Source: Saccharibacillus deserti (GTDB taxonomy: Bacteria; Bacillota; Bacilli; Paenibacillales; Paenibacillaceae). Taken from it: 64,000 nt of DNA. Location of the stretch: the NCBI RefSeq assembly GCF_013618475.1, contig NZ_JABJVN010000004.1, positions 248,001-312,000 of the forward strand, read 5' to 3'. Shown here in pieces: positions 1 to 8,426 of the stretch (the stretch's first letter is position 1; each line of letters opens with the position of its first letter). The position numbers were made by a program, and so were the translations under genes. The notes below the pieces were generated by a model. The model was not told the origin of the DNA and did not search any database. It saw only the letters and a program-made list of their open reading frames with translations.

Positions 1-827
1 ATCAGCGACAGCGCGATCCCCGTATAAACGACGGCCAAGCCGGGCATCGCGGACAGCCACCAGGCGGTCGTCATGAACGATTGGCCGTCGGCAACCATCG
101 TTCCCCAGTCCGGCGTGGGCGGCGCGATTCCGATACCGAGATAACCCAGCGTCACGATCGCGACCAGCACGCCGACCATGTCCGTCATCAGCACCACGAC
201 GGCCTGCGGCAGAATATTCGGCAGCAGATGGCGCAGCAGAATCCGCCAGCCGGGCAATCCCAGGGTCTGCGCCGACGCGATCCATTCCTGCCTTTTCAGC
301 GAAGCCGCAAGCCCCCGGGATACGCGGGCGAACACGATCCAGCCGACCAGCATGAACGTGATATAGATCCCCTGCGCGCCCGCCCCGCTGGCAAAAGCGA
401 CAATAATCACGATCAGATAAAACGGAAACGCAATGAAAGTATCCGTTACCAGCGAGACGATCGTGTCGACCCAACCGCCGTAATAGCCCGCCAGCATACC
501 GACCGTAATCCCCAGGCAAAAAGGAATGATCTCCGCCAGTACCATGATTCCGAGATCGGTCCGGGCGGCGTAGATCAGACGGGTAAACAGATCGCGTCCG
601 AGCTGATCCGTGCCCAGCCAATGGTCGGCGGACGGCGGACGGAGAAACGCGCTTAAGTCCTGGGCGATCGGATCGTAGGGACTGATCCAGGGAATGAAAA
701 CCGCCAGCAGAATCAGGACAAGCATCATGAAGCTGCCCGCAAGCAGCGCCGGAGTCCGGCGCACCCGGCTCCACCCCCGGCCTGCGGGCAGCGGGCCGGC
801 TTCCGGCGATATCGAACGGTGGCTCAT
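1..827 (-). CDS. ABC transporter permease, DppC/OppC type (3' end outside window)
   Basis: Inner-membrane permease of a peptide/nickel-type ABC importer. The gene starts at the ATG at 827 and runs off the left edge, so about 275 N-terminal residues are visible. They show a short cytoplasmic head (MSHRSISPEAG), a first membrane helix, the DppC-typical block HWLGTDQLGRDLFTR, and the EAA-type cytoplasmic loop around GLPGWRILLRHLLPNILP that docks on the ATPase. The start lies one base after the stop of the dppB-like gene, and GAAGGAG just upstream serves as ribosome binding site, so the two are translationally coupled. The ATPase genes (dppD/dppF type) are probably beyond the edge. The substrate cannot be read from the sequence. 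Confidence 0.93.
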   Translation of the reverse strand, partial: MSHRSISPEAGPLPAGRGWSRVRRTPALLAGSFMMLVLILLAVFIPWISPYDPIAQDLSAFLRPPSADHWLGTDQLGRDLFTRLIYAARTDLGIMVLAEIIPFCLGITVGMLAGYYGGWVDTIVSLVTDTFIAFPFYLIVIIVAFASGAGAQGIYITFMLVGWIVFARVSRGLAASLKRQEWIASAQTLGLPGWRILLRHLLPNILPQAVVVLMTDMVGVLVAIVTLGYLGIGIAPPTPDWGTMVADGQSFMTTAWWLSAMPGLAVVYTGIALSL

Positions 828-828
828 C

Positions 829-1818
829 TTATCGCTTCTCCTTCGTTCTCGGGTCCAGCCGCCAGGCGGCGATCTCGATCAGCAGACCGATCGCGACGAC
901 GGCGAACGCGCAGTACAGCGCAATACCCTGAATGACCGGGAAATCCCGGCTTGAAATGGATGTGAACAGCAGACTCCCGATGCCTTTGATCCCGAATACC
1001 TGCTCGACCACCAGGGTTCCGCCGATCAGATAAGACAAGTTCACGCCGAACAGCATGAGCGTCGGCAGTGCGGAATTGCGCAGCACGTGTTTGAACAAGA
1101 TGACCCGGCGCGGAATCCGGGCGGCGCGCAGCGTAACGACAAAGTCGGACTCCAGCACCTCAAGCATCTGGGCGCGCAGCGAGCGAACCAGCGTCGGGAT
1201 CTGGGAAAAAGCGACCGTAATCGCAGGCAGCGCCAGACTGTACAGCATCCCGGTCCAGCCTTCGCCGATTCCGCCGACCGGGAACCAGCGCAGGTGTACG
1301 CCGAATAGCAGGATCAGCAGCAGCCCGACCCAGAATACCGGCATGCCAAGCGTAATCGCGGGGAAAATACGGATCAGATGATCGAGCAGTTTGTCTTTGT
1401 TCGTAGCCGCGACCACCGCAAGTACAAGCGATACGGCCGCAGCCAACAGACAGGCCAGGGCGATCAGCAGCAGCGTCACCGGTGCCCGTTCGGCGATCAG
1501 CTGCCGGACCGGAACGCCGGATACGATAGAAAGGCCGGTATCGCCCCGGGTCAGCAGCGTGTGCAGAAAGCGGACGAACTGTTCCCACAGCGGCAGGTCG
1601 AGCCCAAGCGTACGGCGCAGCGCGGCGATCGACTCGGCCGTGGCGTATTCGCCGAGTATCATTTTGGCCGGATCGCCCGGTACGATCCGGATCAGGAAGA
1701 ACACCGCCGTTGTGACGCATGCGATAACGATCAGGGCGCGCAGCGCGGCGATCGCAAGCCACCGATAAGAAGGCGGACAGCCCGCCTTTCGGCGGGCTGT
1801 CGGACTTGTCTTCGTCAT
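829..1818 (-). CDS. ABC transporter permease, DppB/OppB type
   Basis: A 329-residue permease with six predicted membrane helices, the usual length for the family. The N-terminal signature FFLIRIVPGDPAKMILGE (about residues 40-57) is typical of DppB, and the EAA loop lies near RAARIPRRVILFKHVLRN (about 232-249). Its ATG overlaps the stop of the upstream binding-protein gene by four bases (ATGA), so the order binding protein-DppB-DppC is one transcript. The first codons encode a very GC-rich perfect hairpin (see 1776-1801). With its neighbours it imports oligopeptides or a metal chelate; a subfamily call would need a tree. Confidence 0.93.
   Translation of the reverse strand: MTKTSPTARRKAGCPPSYRWLAIAALRALIVIACVTTAVFFLIRIVPGDPAKMILGEYATAESIAALRRTLGLDLPLWEQFVRFLHTLLTRGDTGLSIVSGVPVRQLIAERAPVTLLLIALACLLAAAVSLVLAVVAATNKDKLLDHLIRIFPAITLGMPVFWVGLLLILLFGVHLRWFPVGGIGEGWTGMLYSLALPAITVAFSQIPTLVRSLRAQMLEVLESDFVVTLRAARIPRRVILFKHVLRNSALPTLMLFGVNLSYLIGGTLVVEQVFGIKGIGSLLFTSISSRDFPVIQGIALYCAFAVVAIGLLIEIAAWRLDPRTKEKR
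1776..1801 (-). other. Perfect 11-bp hairpin with GAAA loop in the first codons of the dppB-like gene
   Basis: On the minus-strand mRNA, GACAGCCCGCC pairs perfectly with GGCGGGCTGTC around a GAAA (GNRA) loop. The hairpin starts 17 bases inside the permease gene, just after the binding-protein stop codon. There is no U-tract, so it is not a terminator. Stem-loops at the binding-protein/permease junction are known in other ABC operons to stabilise the upstream message and keep binding protein in excess; that role here is inference. Confidence 0.7.
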
Positions 1819-3452
1819 TGGGCGATGCGGACGTCTTCGAAGCGCAGGCTTCCGTTCGGCAGAGCGGTCAGCCCTTCCACCGAAGAACGTACGCCTTTCA
1901 GAATATCCGGGTAGTACAGCGGAATATACGGAACGTCATCGGCGAGAATCTGAAGCAGTTCGCCGTAGATGGCCTGGCGGTCGTCTCCGTCCGCCGTCTT
2001 CTGGCCTTCGCGCAGCAGCTGCGTGACTTTGCCGTTCGTGTAATGGGTCCAGTACGATTTGCTGAAGCCGTCCGGATCGGTCTGGAACGCAAGAATCGAG
2101 TTCGCTTCCGGCGAGTCCGCTTGTCCGCTGTTGAGCATTGCGGAGAAGTCGTATGCGAAGAACCGTTCGCGGAACGCGGCGAGTTCGACCGATTCGATCT
2201 TCATTTTGATTCCGATCGACTGCGCCGCCGCCTGGATGATCTGCGCTTCCTGCGCACGGGTATCATTGCCCGACGCGACCAGAAGCGTCGTCTCGAAGCC
2301 GTTCGGGAATTTGGACAGGGCCAGCTCTTTCTTGGCTTCGTCCAGATTGAAGTTCAGCGGCTTGAGCGTATCGTTCGAGTTGTACGGAATCGTTGCCGGC
2401 AGCAGCGAGTTCGCCGTCTGCGCATAACCGAAAGTCAGCGCCTTCGTCAGTCCGTCGCGATCGAGGGCCAGCGCGATGGCGCGGCGAACATGGACATCGG
2501 AGAAATGTTCGTCCAGCGTATTGAAGAACAGCTGCTCCGTTACCCAACTGCCGTTCGTTACCACGCCGGTGCCGTCTCCGCTCTTGATCTCTTCCGCATT
2601 CTGGAGCGCCAGCGATTCAATGCCGTCCACTTCGCCGGCTTTGAGCTGGTTGATCGCCTGGCTGTCGTCTTGGATCAGCTTGTACACCAGTTTGTCGAGA
2701 TGCGGTTTGCCCTGCTGCCAGTAATATTGGTTTTTGACGAACGTGACGTCGCCTGCCGGGTCCCAGCTGTCTACCGCGAAGGGGCCCGTTCCGACCGGCT
2801 TTTTGAAAAATTCCGTTTCCGGCACGCCGCCGAAGTTATCCGGCAGGATGCCGTTGGAGAAGTTGGACATCTCCGAGATAAAAGGCGTATACGGTTCTTT
2901 GAGCGTAACGACCAGCGTCCGGTCGTCTTTCGCCGTGATTTTGTCCACTTTGGCCGAGATCGCAAGCGGCCCGCCGACGGTCAAATGACGGTTGAGCGAG
3001 AATACGGCGTCTTTGGCCGTAACCACGTCGCCATTGGAGAAATTCAGGCCTTTTTTCAATACAAAAGTGTACGTGAGGCCGTCCGTGCTGACTTCATGCG
3101 ATTCCGCCAGCCAATCGACGATCTTGCCTTCGCTGTCGAACGAGACAAGCGGCTCGAACACTTTATCGATCGCAAACGCGTTGTTCGCCGTAATCTCGTT
3201 GTGCAGATCGAACGAGGTGACCGATGCGGGACGGGCATAAGTGAACGTTCCGCCTTCCGCCGCCTGGGCCGGTTCGGCCTCGGTCTTCCCCGTTTCCGCG
3301 CTGCCCGCGGGCTTTGCGGTTGAAGATTCGCCGCCCGTCTGCGCGGTCGAATTCCCGCCCGCTCCCGAGCATCCGGCTACCACCGCCAGAAGCAGCATGA
3401 ACAGCAGCGCGAACCCGAATCTTTTTCCTCCCGCTTGATTGAATCGAGACAT
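1815..3452 (-). CDS. ABC transporter substrate-binding lipoprotein, family 5 (peptide/nickel type)
   Basis: A 545-residue solute-binding protein. Residues 1-28 form a lipoprotein signal ending in the lipobox VAGC, with Cys28 to be lipidated; a Ser/Thr/Glu/Ala-rich linker follows to about residue 65. The body is SBP_bac_5: the segment GLTYTFVLKKGLNFSNGD (about 124-141), the KPVGTGPF block and the C-terminal PYIPLYY are family marks. It captures the ligand outside the membrane and delivers it to the DppB/DppC pair encoded just downstream. It is the first gene of the operon, with a near-consensus promoter at 3510-3538. Peptide, nickel-chelate and glycoside ligands all occur in this family, so the ligand is open. 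Confidence 0.95.
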   Translation of the reverse strand: MSRFNQAGGKRFGFALLFMLLLAVVAGCSGAGGNSTAQTGGESSTAKPAGSAETGKTEAEPAQAAEGGTFTYARPASVTSFDLHNEITANNAFAIDKVFEPLVSFDSEGKIVDWLAESHEVSTDGLTYTFVLKKGLNFSNGDVVTAKDAVFSLNRHLTVGGPLAISAKVDKITAKDDRTLVVTLKEPYTPFISEMSNFSNGILPDNFGGVPETEFFKKPVGTGPFAVDSWDPAGDVTFVKNQYYWQQGKPHLDKLVYKLIQDDSQAINQLKAGEVDGIESLALQNAEEIKSGDGTGVVTNGSWVTEQLFFNTLDEHFSDVHVRRAIALALDRDGLTKALTFGYAQTANSLLPATIPYNSNDTLKPLNFNLDEAKKELALSKFPNGFETTLLVASGNDTRAQEAQIIQAAAQSIGIKMKIESVELAAFRERFFAYDFSAMLNSGQADSPEANSILAFQTDPDGFSKSYWTHYTNGKVTQLLREGQKTADGDDRQAIYGELLQILADDVPYIPLYYPDILKGVRSSVEGLTALPNGSLRFEDVRIAQ

Positions 3453-3509
3453 CTTAAATCCCCCTTTTTTCTGTACCCATCATAATTCTGACGAATTTAG
3501 TATGGATTG

Positions 3510-3538
3510 ATTATGTGCCAAACTCCATACCCTGTCAA
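3510..3538 (-). promoter_or_regulatory. Sigma-A promoter of the peptide/nickel ABC operon
   Basis: On the minus strand, TTGACA (3533-3538), a 17-base spacer and CATAAT (3510-3515). It lies about 60 bases before the binding-protein start codon. The -35 is perfect and the -10 has one mismatch. Confidence 0.85.
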
Positions 3539-3546
3539 ACAAAAAA

Positions 3547-3586
3547 AGCCGTCTATGAAAAATAAAAACCTTTTCATGAATACGGC
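3547..3586 (-). terminator. Hairpin with U-tract just upstream of the ABC operon promoter
   Basis: An inverted repeat (GCCGT..ATGAAAA / TTTTCAT..ACGGC) is followed on the minus strand by seven T residues that run into the -35 region. It has terminator form but no minus-strand gene lies directly upstream, so it may insulate the promoter from read-through, or the A/T run may act as an UP element. Confidence 0.45.
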
Positions 3587-3711
3587 ATTTTCAAGAACAA
3601 ACCAGCATCTGGCATACCCATCCAGAGACTGGAAAACAAAGCTTCCCAAACGGTTCCGCTGAAATCCTTTATACTGAGAAAAAAACCTTCAACCGCCAAA
3701 GGAGAATTCCC

Positions 3712-4590
3712 ATGACCGCACGACCCGCCGTTTCCGCCGCAGCCGAAGCTTCGATCCGTTTCCTGAAGACGACTTCATCTCTTGAACCGCCGCACGACGA
3801 AGGCAGCCGACACAAGTGGGACGGCGCCTGGTGGCATATGGCCGCCCTCTATGAGATGGGCCAAGTCCGGCTTATTCCGGAATCCGCCATTGTTCAAGCC
3901 CAAACGCTGCTGCGTACCCGCGTATGGCCGGTGTTTGTGATCGAAGACCGCGACGGACCGGTTCTTAGCCAAGATCTGGACAAATGGGACTGCTGCCACT
4001 GCGAGCTGGCCGTATTCTACCAGATCCTGCAGGCCTACGGCTGCGATCTCGACGACGAGATGCCCTGGATTCGCGAATGGCTGTTGAAGCATCAGCTGCC
4101 GGACGGCGGTTTGAACTGCGATCCCGGCGCCTACCTGCATTCCCGCAAAAGCTCTATCGTCTCCTCCCTTCCTCCGCTCGAAGCGATTCTTCGATACACG
4201 GATCGTCCGTTTACCGAGCGGGAAAAAGAGTTTCTGGATGAAGGCGCACGCTACCTGATCGAGCATCGGCTGGTCTGTTCGAAATCAAGCGGAGAAGTCA
4301 TCAACGAAGATTGGCTGAAGCCGTGTTTTCCGAGATTTTTCGAATACGATCTGCTGCGCGGACTGGCCTTCCTGAAGGAATGGTCCGCCAAGCGCAATAA
4401 GCCCCTTCCGGCAGGATTCGCGGAAGAGGCGCTGGAACGCATGAAGCCTTATCTGGACGAAGGGCGGGTCCGGATCGGACGGCAGGTCTGGGATGCAAAC
4501 GGCGAGTGGGGCGGCGAGACGTTTGCCCTGCTGGAAGCCTTGGCGGGCGTGGGCGAAGTGTCGTCTTTTTTAAACAGTGAACGCTATTGA
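3712..4590 (+). CDS. Uncharacterised alpha/alpha-toroid-like protein (prenyltransferase/terpenoid-cyclase fold suspected)
   Basis: A 292-residue soluble protein with no signal peptide. AAAGGAG eight bases before the ATG fixes the start. Repeated helical pairs, several Trp-rich turns (RHKWDGAWWHMAALYEMG near 34-51) and QLPDGGLNC near 135 followed by a long helix resemble the QW-like repeats of alpha/alpha-toroid proteins such as prenyltransferase and squalene-cyclase relatives. I see no DXDD or DDXXD catalytic motif that would support a cyclase. Cys residues at WDCCHCE (about 92-98) are notable and could bind metal or be redox active. It stands alone, with its own terminator. Function unknown; the fold call is inference. 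Confidence 0.7.
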   Translation: MTARPAVSAAAEASIRFLKTTSSLEPPHDEGSRHKWDGAWWHMAALYEMGQVRLIPESAIVQAQTLLRTRVWPVFVIEDRDGPVLSQDLDKWDCCHCELAVFYQILQAYGCDLDDEMPWIREWLLKHQLPDGGLNCDPGAYLHSRKSSIVSSLPPLEAILRYTDRPFTEREKEFLDEGARYLIEHRLVCSKSSGEVINEDWLKPCFPRFFEYDLLRGLAFLKEWSAKRNKPLPAGFAEEALERMKPYLDEGRVRIGRQVWDANGEWGGETFALLEALAGVGEVSSFLNSERY

Positions 4591-4630
4591 AACAAGCCAT
4601 TCTCATTAAAAGGGAATGGCTTGTTTTATT
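4591..4630 (+). terminator. Intrinsic terminator after the toroid-like gene
   Basis: Perfect 12-bp arms AACAAGCCATTC (4591-4602) and GAATGGCTTGTT (4614-4625), followed by TTATTATT. It starts directly after the stop codon. Confidence 0.85.
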
Positions 4631-4726
4631 ATTTCCATCCACTCTATTTAGGGCTTTATTCCTCCTCCAGGCAATTAACTGCTCCAAATGTCACGAATTA
4701 TATAGCAAGCAAATCTATAAAATGCT

Positions 4727-4781
4727 AATATAAGAAAGCCCAATATAAGAAATAAATAAACACTTAGGTATATTTACCTAA
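4727..4781 (+). promoter_or_regulatory. AT-rich leader with direct repeats and an inverted repeat before the zinc-ribbon/vWA operon
   Basis: Two direct repeats AATATAAGAAA (4727-4737 and 4742-4752) are followed by the inverted repeat TTAGGTA-tatt-TACCTAA (4764-4781), which abuts the AAGGAGG ribosome binding site. The hairpin could hide the RBS or be a repressor operator. No gene for a matching regulator is nearby. Confidence 0.45.
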
Positions 4782-4794
4782 AAAGGAGGATAAC

Positions 4795-5646
4795 ATGGGT
4801 TTTTGTGTTCACTGCGGGGTTGAATTGAAAGATTACGAACCGCACCGTTGTACGCCGCAGGCCGCTGAGGTCGTTACGGCATCACCTGTACCTAGCGTCC
4901 AGCAGCCATTTCAAACGGAACCACGCCCCTACACTCGCGAACCGCTGCCCAAACTGGAAAAAGGGAAGTTGGTTTCTCTTTTGAAAAACCCTATGAGAGC
5001 TCTTGAGTTAAACGGAGAGTCGGATCTTTCGTACGGGCTAACTGGAATAGGCTTGTTTTTGGCAGGGATTTTGTTTTGGACTTTTTCCTTGAAAAGAAAT
5101 GTGATCGACTGGCTGCTTTATCGCTACAGTCTAAATCGAAGCGACTTATTCAATACAACTTTCTTAGGAGAAGGATTATCGACAATCCGACAAACCTTAG
5201 ACGAAAATCTGCCGATCCTCAAGCCGATGCTATTGATCTCCATAGGCAGTCTGCTGGCCTTAGTCATTTTTATGATTGCGCTCGGCAGCTGGATGGGTAC
5301 ACGAAAAGCGAACTGGAAAAACAGTGTAGCCCAAATAGGTGCCGCCCAGCTCAGCTCCGGAATCATGCTTATCGCAGCCGGACTTGTTCTGTTTGTTTCG
5401 TTAAAAATCGGCCTAATTCTGTTCGGAGTCTTGCTGCTCGTTGCGTTGTATATCACGATCCATGTCTCACTGCAGCTGTTTCAAGTTCCTGCGGCAAAAG
5501 TTTTGCTATTCGTCACGGCTGCCGTTCTGCTTCAAATTACGGCATTGATTTTCATTTCGGGTTACTATATCGACGGCGTTTTGGAAGATCTCAGACTCGG
5601 CAGCTTATCCACTCTTTTTTCAGAGTTCGAGTCCCTTTTACCTTAA
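4795..5646 (+). CDS. Zinc-ribbon five-helix membrane protein (paralogue of 26689-27534)
   Basis: A 283-residue protein. The first 19 residues form a CCHC zinc-binding knuckle (Cys4, Cys7, His17, Cys19), then a Pro/Gln-rich linker and about five membrane helices (roughly 83-101, 142-168, 178-203, 205-229, 233-259). The block GKLVSLLKNPMRALELNGES just before the first helix is nearly the same in the paralogue at 26689-27534 (LLGLLKNPMSALHMHGES). It is followed 18 bases later by the zinc-ribbon/vWA gene, and AAAGGAGG precedes its start. In both loci this membrane protein comes first and a zinc-ribbon single-helix protein second, so the two products probably work together in the membrane. Function unknown; an accessory to TcaA/YvbJ-like envelope proteins is my inference. 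Confidence 0.85.
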   Translation: MGFCVHCGVELKDYEPHRCTPQAAEVVTASPVPSVQQPFQTEPRPYTREPLPKLEKGKLVSLLKNPMRALELNGESDLSYGLTGIGLFLAGILFWTFSLKRNVIDWLLYRYSLNRSDLFNTTFLGEGLSTIRQTLDENLPILKPMLLISIGSLLALVIFMIALGSWMGTRKANWKNSVAQIGAAQLSSGIMLIAAGLVLFVSLKIGLILFGVLLLVALYITIHVSLQLFQVPAAKVLLFVTAAVLLQITALIFISGYYIDGVLEDLRLGSLSTLFSEFESLLP

Positions 5647-5664
5647 ATACAGGGAGTGACAGCG

Positions 5665-7350
5665 ATGTTTTGTCTTAACTGCGGTGACGCTCTGGTGCCA
5701 AATGCCCGCTTTTGCGGGAAATGTGGAAAACCGACAGAAGAACCGGCATCTGCGGATCCAATTGGACTCCCTCAGTCACCGCTGCTCAAGTGGCTGATTG
5801 CTTCTCTAGCCGCCGTAATTGTTCTGGCAGGTGCATTTTTATGGATGTGGCAAAGCGACTTTTCGTTTCTCCCGGCCGGACCCCAAGTCTCTTCGGCAGC
5901 GGAAAGCAAAAGCGATCCCGATCCCGCACCCGCACCTCTTCCTTCGGCCAGCCCTTCTACCGACTCCGACCAACGTGAGCCGGAACAAACGGCAGCGGTC
6001 GAAACATCTGCCGCTCCCGCCTACATCCGGATCAATCAGGTGGACTCTGGCGATTATGCCAATGGTAAAGTCGATGTTTATTTTTCATTGTTTTCCGACG
6101 AGAATTTTGAAAATGAATTGAGGGACGACCGACTGAGCGCCAAAATGTTCAAGATCGACGACAGACCGGTCTCCGACTTTGCTTTTGTCCGCCCGAGCGA
6201 CAACGTCAGCGTAAATCTCGTATTGGATAAGAGCGGCAGCATGGCCAAGCAGGCGTCTGCGTATGACTCTGCCACCAAGATCGAACGAGTGCGCAGTGCG
6301 GCGATCAACTTTATTCAAAGCGTTCCCCAAGAATTTAATGGGCAGTTCGAAATTCTTTCTTTCTCGAATTACGCTCCTTCGGAACCGGATCTTCCTTTCA
6401 CTTCCGATCTGGCGAAAGTGGAAAATCAGCTGGCTTACTACGAATCGGATAACGGAGAAACGGCTTTATACGATTCGCTGACCGAAGCTCTCTATAGTAC
6501 CAACGAAGTGTCCGGTCCAAAATATATTATCGCCTTCACCGACGGTTACGATTCCGGCTATGGAGCTTCGGCTTATTCCGTCATCGAACTGTCCAAGCAG
6601 CTGGGCATTCCGATTTATACCATAGGATTCGGAGACGCCGAAACGGACCTCTCCGATATAGCTCTCCAGACAGGCGGACAATCTTTTTCCATTTCCGAAG
6701 AAGACGATCTTCAGCAGGAACTGCAGCATATTTATTCCGATGTCTTCGAGCGTTATACCCGACAGTATAAAATAACGTATACGCCTTCCCGTCAGGTAGT
6801 CGACGGACAGGAATTTTCGTTTGTACTGGACATGAAATCTCACGACTACACAGCACGAACAGACGAACAAATCTTTACTCGAAAACTGGATCAAACATTC
6901 ATTGCTGTCCAAAGTGCTTTGTCCGATTATCAAACGAACTATACGCGCGCAGTAAATGAACCGGACTTCGGGATGGTCAGCGACAATGTGAAATTCGATT
7001 CTGCTTTTTACCGGGATTTGAAAGACAGGATCGAAAACGACTATACCAAAAACCCTAAAAAGGTCGATCCTATCCAAAATGCGAGAATCGAATCGGTCCA
7101 TCAGCGCCCGGACGGATCTTACGAAATCGAATACTTCAAATTTTTTAGCTTCAGAGAAAAAGAACGATCGAAATACGAAGCCGATCGGAACACCTATGTC
7201 ATGACCCAAGATCCTTCTTCGTCCCAGTGGCAGGTCAGCGAATTTACTCGCGGCGAATGCTCGATTTACGAAAACGCGAATGATCCGGGAAAAGCATGCG
7301 GTAAAGGAGAACAAAGCAAGTACAGCGGAAATCCATGGACTCTCAATTAA
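5665..7350 (+). CDS. Zinc-ribbon, single-helix membrane protein with extracytoplasmic vWA domain and TcaA-like C-terminal domain
   Basis: A 561-residue protein. Cys3, Cys6, Cys17 and Cys20 form a cytoplasmic zinc ribbon; one membrane helix spans about 41-61; a Pro/Ser linker runs to about 118. A von Willebrand A domain (about 180-365) has a full MIDAS: DKSGS (Asp188, Ser190, Ser192), Thr266 in GETALYD and Asp293 in FTDGYD, so it should bind a divalent cation and a protein ligand outside the cell. The tail (about 408-535) resembles the NTF2-like C-terminal domain of TcaA/YvbJ proteins. The ATG at 5665 is chosen over the GTG at 5656 because GGGAG lies eight bases before it. Its neighbours are the zinc-ribbon membrane protein and a secreted amidase, which points to cell-wall work. 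The vWA insertion in this architecture is unusual. Confidence 0.88.
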   Translation: MFCLNCGDALVPNARFCGKCGKPTEEPASADPIGLPQSPLLKWLIASLAAVIVLAGAFLWMWQSDFSFLPAGPQVSSAAESKSDPDPAPAPLPSASPSTDSDQREPEQTAAVETSAAPAYIRINQVDSGDYANGKVDVYFSLFSDENFENELRDDRLSAKMFKIDDRPVSDFAFVRPSDNVSVNLVLDKSGSMAKQASAYDSATKIERVRSAAINFIQSVPQEFNGQFEILSFSNYAPSEPDLPFTSDLAKVENQLAYYESDNGETALYDSLTEALYSTNEVSGPKYIIAFTDGYDSGYGASAYSVIELSKQLGIPIYTIGFGDAETDLSDIALQTGGQSFSISEEDDLQQELQHIYSDVFERYTRQYKITYTPSRQVVDGQEFSFVLDMKSHDYTARTDEQIFTRKLDQTFIAVQSALSDYQTNYTRAVNEPDFGMVSDNVKFDSAFYRDLKDRIENDYTKNPKKVDPIQNARIESVHQRPDGSYEIEYFKFFSFREKERSKYEADRNTYVMTQDPSSSQWQVSEFTRGECSIYENANDPGKACGKGEQSKYSGNPWTLN

Positions 7351-7362
7351 GGACGTGTATCG

Positions 7363-8244
7363 ATGTTGAGAAAATTTAGATCTATTCCCTTCCTCTGTCT
7401 GCTGAGTCTGACCTTGACGATATCAGGCTGTGCGGCTCCGGTACGTCAGTCAGCCGATCTGAAAGCGCCGGCTGTCCAAGATTCGGTTGAGCAGGAACAA
7501 ACTTTCCCGGCTGCAGTCGAATCAAAAGCAAAACCTAAGCCCCTTTCCCCGGAAAAGCCCGAGAACGCGACAGGGATTTCGGGCGATCTCCCTGCCGAGC
7601 GCCCGCTTCTCTGCGTGGAGGCCGGCCACCAGGGCTCAGGGAATCCGGATAAAGAACCGATCGCTCCCGGAAGTTCCGTGATGAAAGCGAAGGTATCCAG
7701 CGGAACCCGAGGCACTGCAACAGGAAAGCCGGAATATGAATTGAACCTGGAAGTTGCCTTGAAGTTAAAAAAAGTTCTTCAAGAAGACTACGAGGTTATC
7801 ATGGTTCGGGAAACAAACAAAGTGGATATGTCGAATAAAGAAAGAGCAGGATTCTGCAGCAGCTCGGGAGCGGATTTGATGGTTCGCCTGCATGCCGACG
7901 GCAGCGGAAATCCGGCGATTCACGGCTTATCGCTGCTGTATCCATCGGGAGACAGCCCGTATACGCACGATATTTCGGATGAAAGTCTGACGGCCGCCCG
8001 TTTTCTGGAGTCCGCCATCGTTAAGGAAACGGGCGTAAAGCCGAACGGTCTCGTTCCGCGCGACGACTTGACGGGATTTAATTGGCTGAGCATCCCTTCG
8101 GTTCTTGTCGAAATGGGATTCATGAGCAACCACGATGAAGATCTGAAGCTGAGTCAAGACGATTATCAGCAAAAAATAGCGACCGGTATTAAAAAGGGCC
8201 TGGATGCTTACTATGCAGCCAAAACATTGCCGCCAGGTTCGTAA
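7363..8244 (+). CDS. Lipoprotein N-acetylmuramoyl-L-alanine amidase (Amidase_3)
   Basis: A 293-residue lipoprotein that should cut the amide bond between muramic acid and the stem peptide. The signal ends in ISGC with Cys23 as lipidation site; a Lys/Pro-rich linker runs to about 80. The Amidase_3 domain shows the zinc ligands His89 in EAGHQ, a Glu in KPEYELNLEVA (about 124-126) and His in MVRLHADGS (about 173), and the catalytic Glu in LVEMGFMSN (about 247). There is no SPOR, SH3 or AMIN wall-binding domain; the lipid anchor keeps it at the membrane. It lies 12 bases after the vWA gene and ends at a strong terminator, so it is the last gene of the operon. Active-site residues all appear present. 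Confidence 0.9.
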   Translation: MLRKFRSIPFLCLLSLTLTISGCAAPVRQSADLKAPAVQDSVEQEQTFPAAVESKAKPKPLSPEKPENATGISGDLPAERPLLCVEAGHQGSGNPDKEPIAPGSSVMKAKVSSGTRGTATGKPEYELNLEVALKLKKVLQEDYEVIMVRETNKVDMSNKERAGFCSSSGADLMVRLHADGSGNPAIHGLSLLYPSGDSPYTHDISDESLTAARFLESAIVKETGVKPNGLVPRDDLTGFNWLSIPSVLVEMGFMSNHDEDLKLSQDDYQQKIATGIKKGLDAYYAAKTLPPGS

Positions 8245-8281
8245 CTCCCCGGAGTAAGTCTCTTTCTTTTGTCGCTTCGTC

Positions 8282-8345
8282 AAAAAGGCACCCTTGCATT
8301 CCCTTCAGACAATCTGTTCTGAAGAGAATGGGGGTGCCTTTTTTA
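8282..8345. terminator. Bidirectional terminator between the amidase and dbpA
   Basis: AAAAAGGCACCC (8282-8293) pairs with GGGTGCCTTTTT (8332-8343), with a further inner stem (CATTC..TTCAGA / TCTGAA..GAATG). A- and T-runs on both sides let it serve the convergent amidase and helicase genes. Confidence 0.9.
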
Positions 8346-8426
8346 ATGGCAGGTAAGAAAAACGCGAAAACGCAGCTTAATCTCGAAACAAAAGGAGCAC
8401 TGTAAATGCTCCCCCAGTGTTCTTCT

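Noticed and set aside
1806..3323. A 505-codon open frame on the plus strand opposite the binding-protein gene
   Set aside because: It is an Arg/Val-rich shadow of the minus-strand lipoprotein gene with no RBS and no family features.
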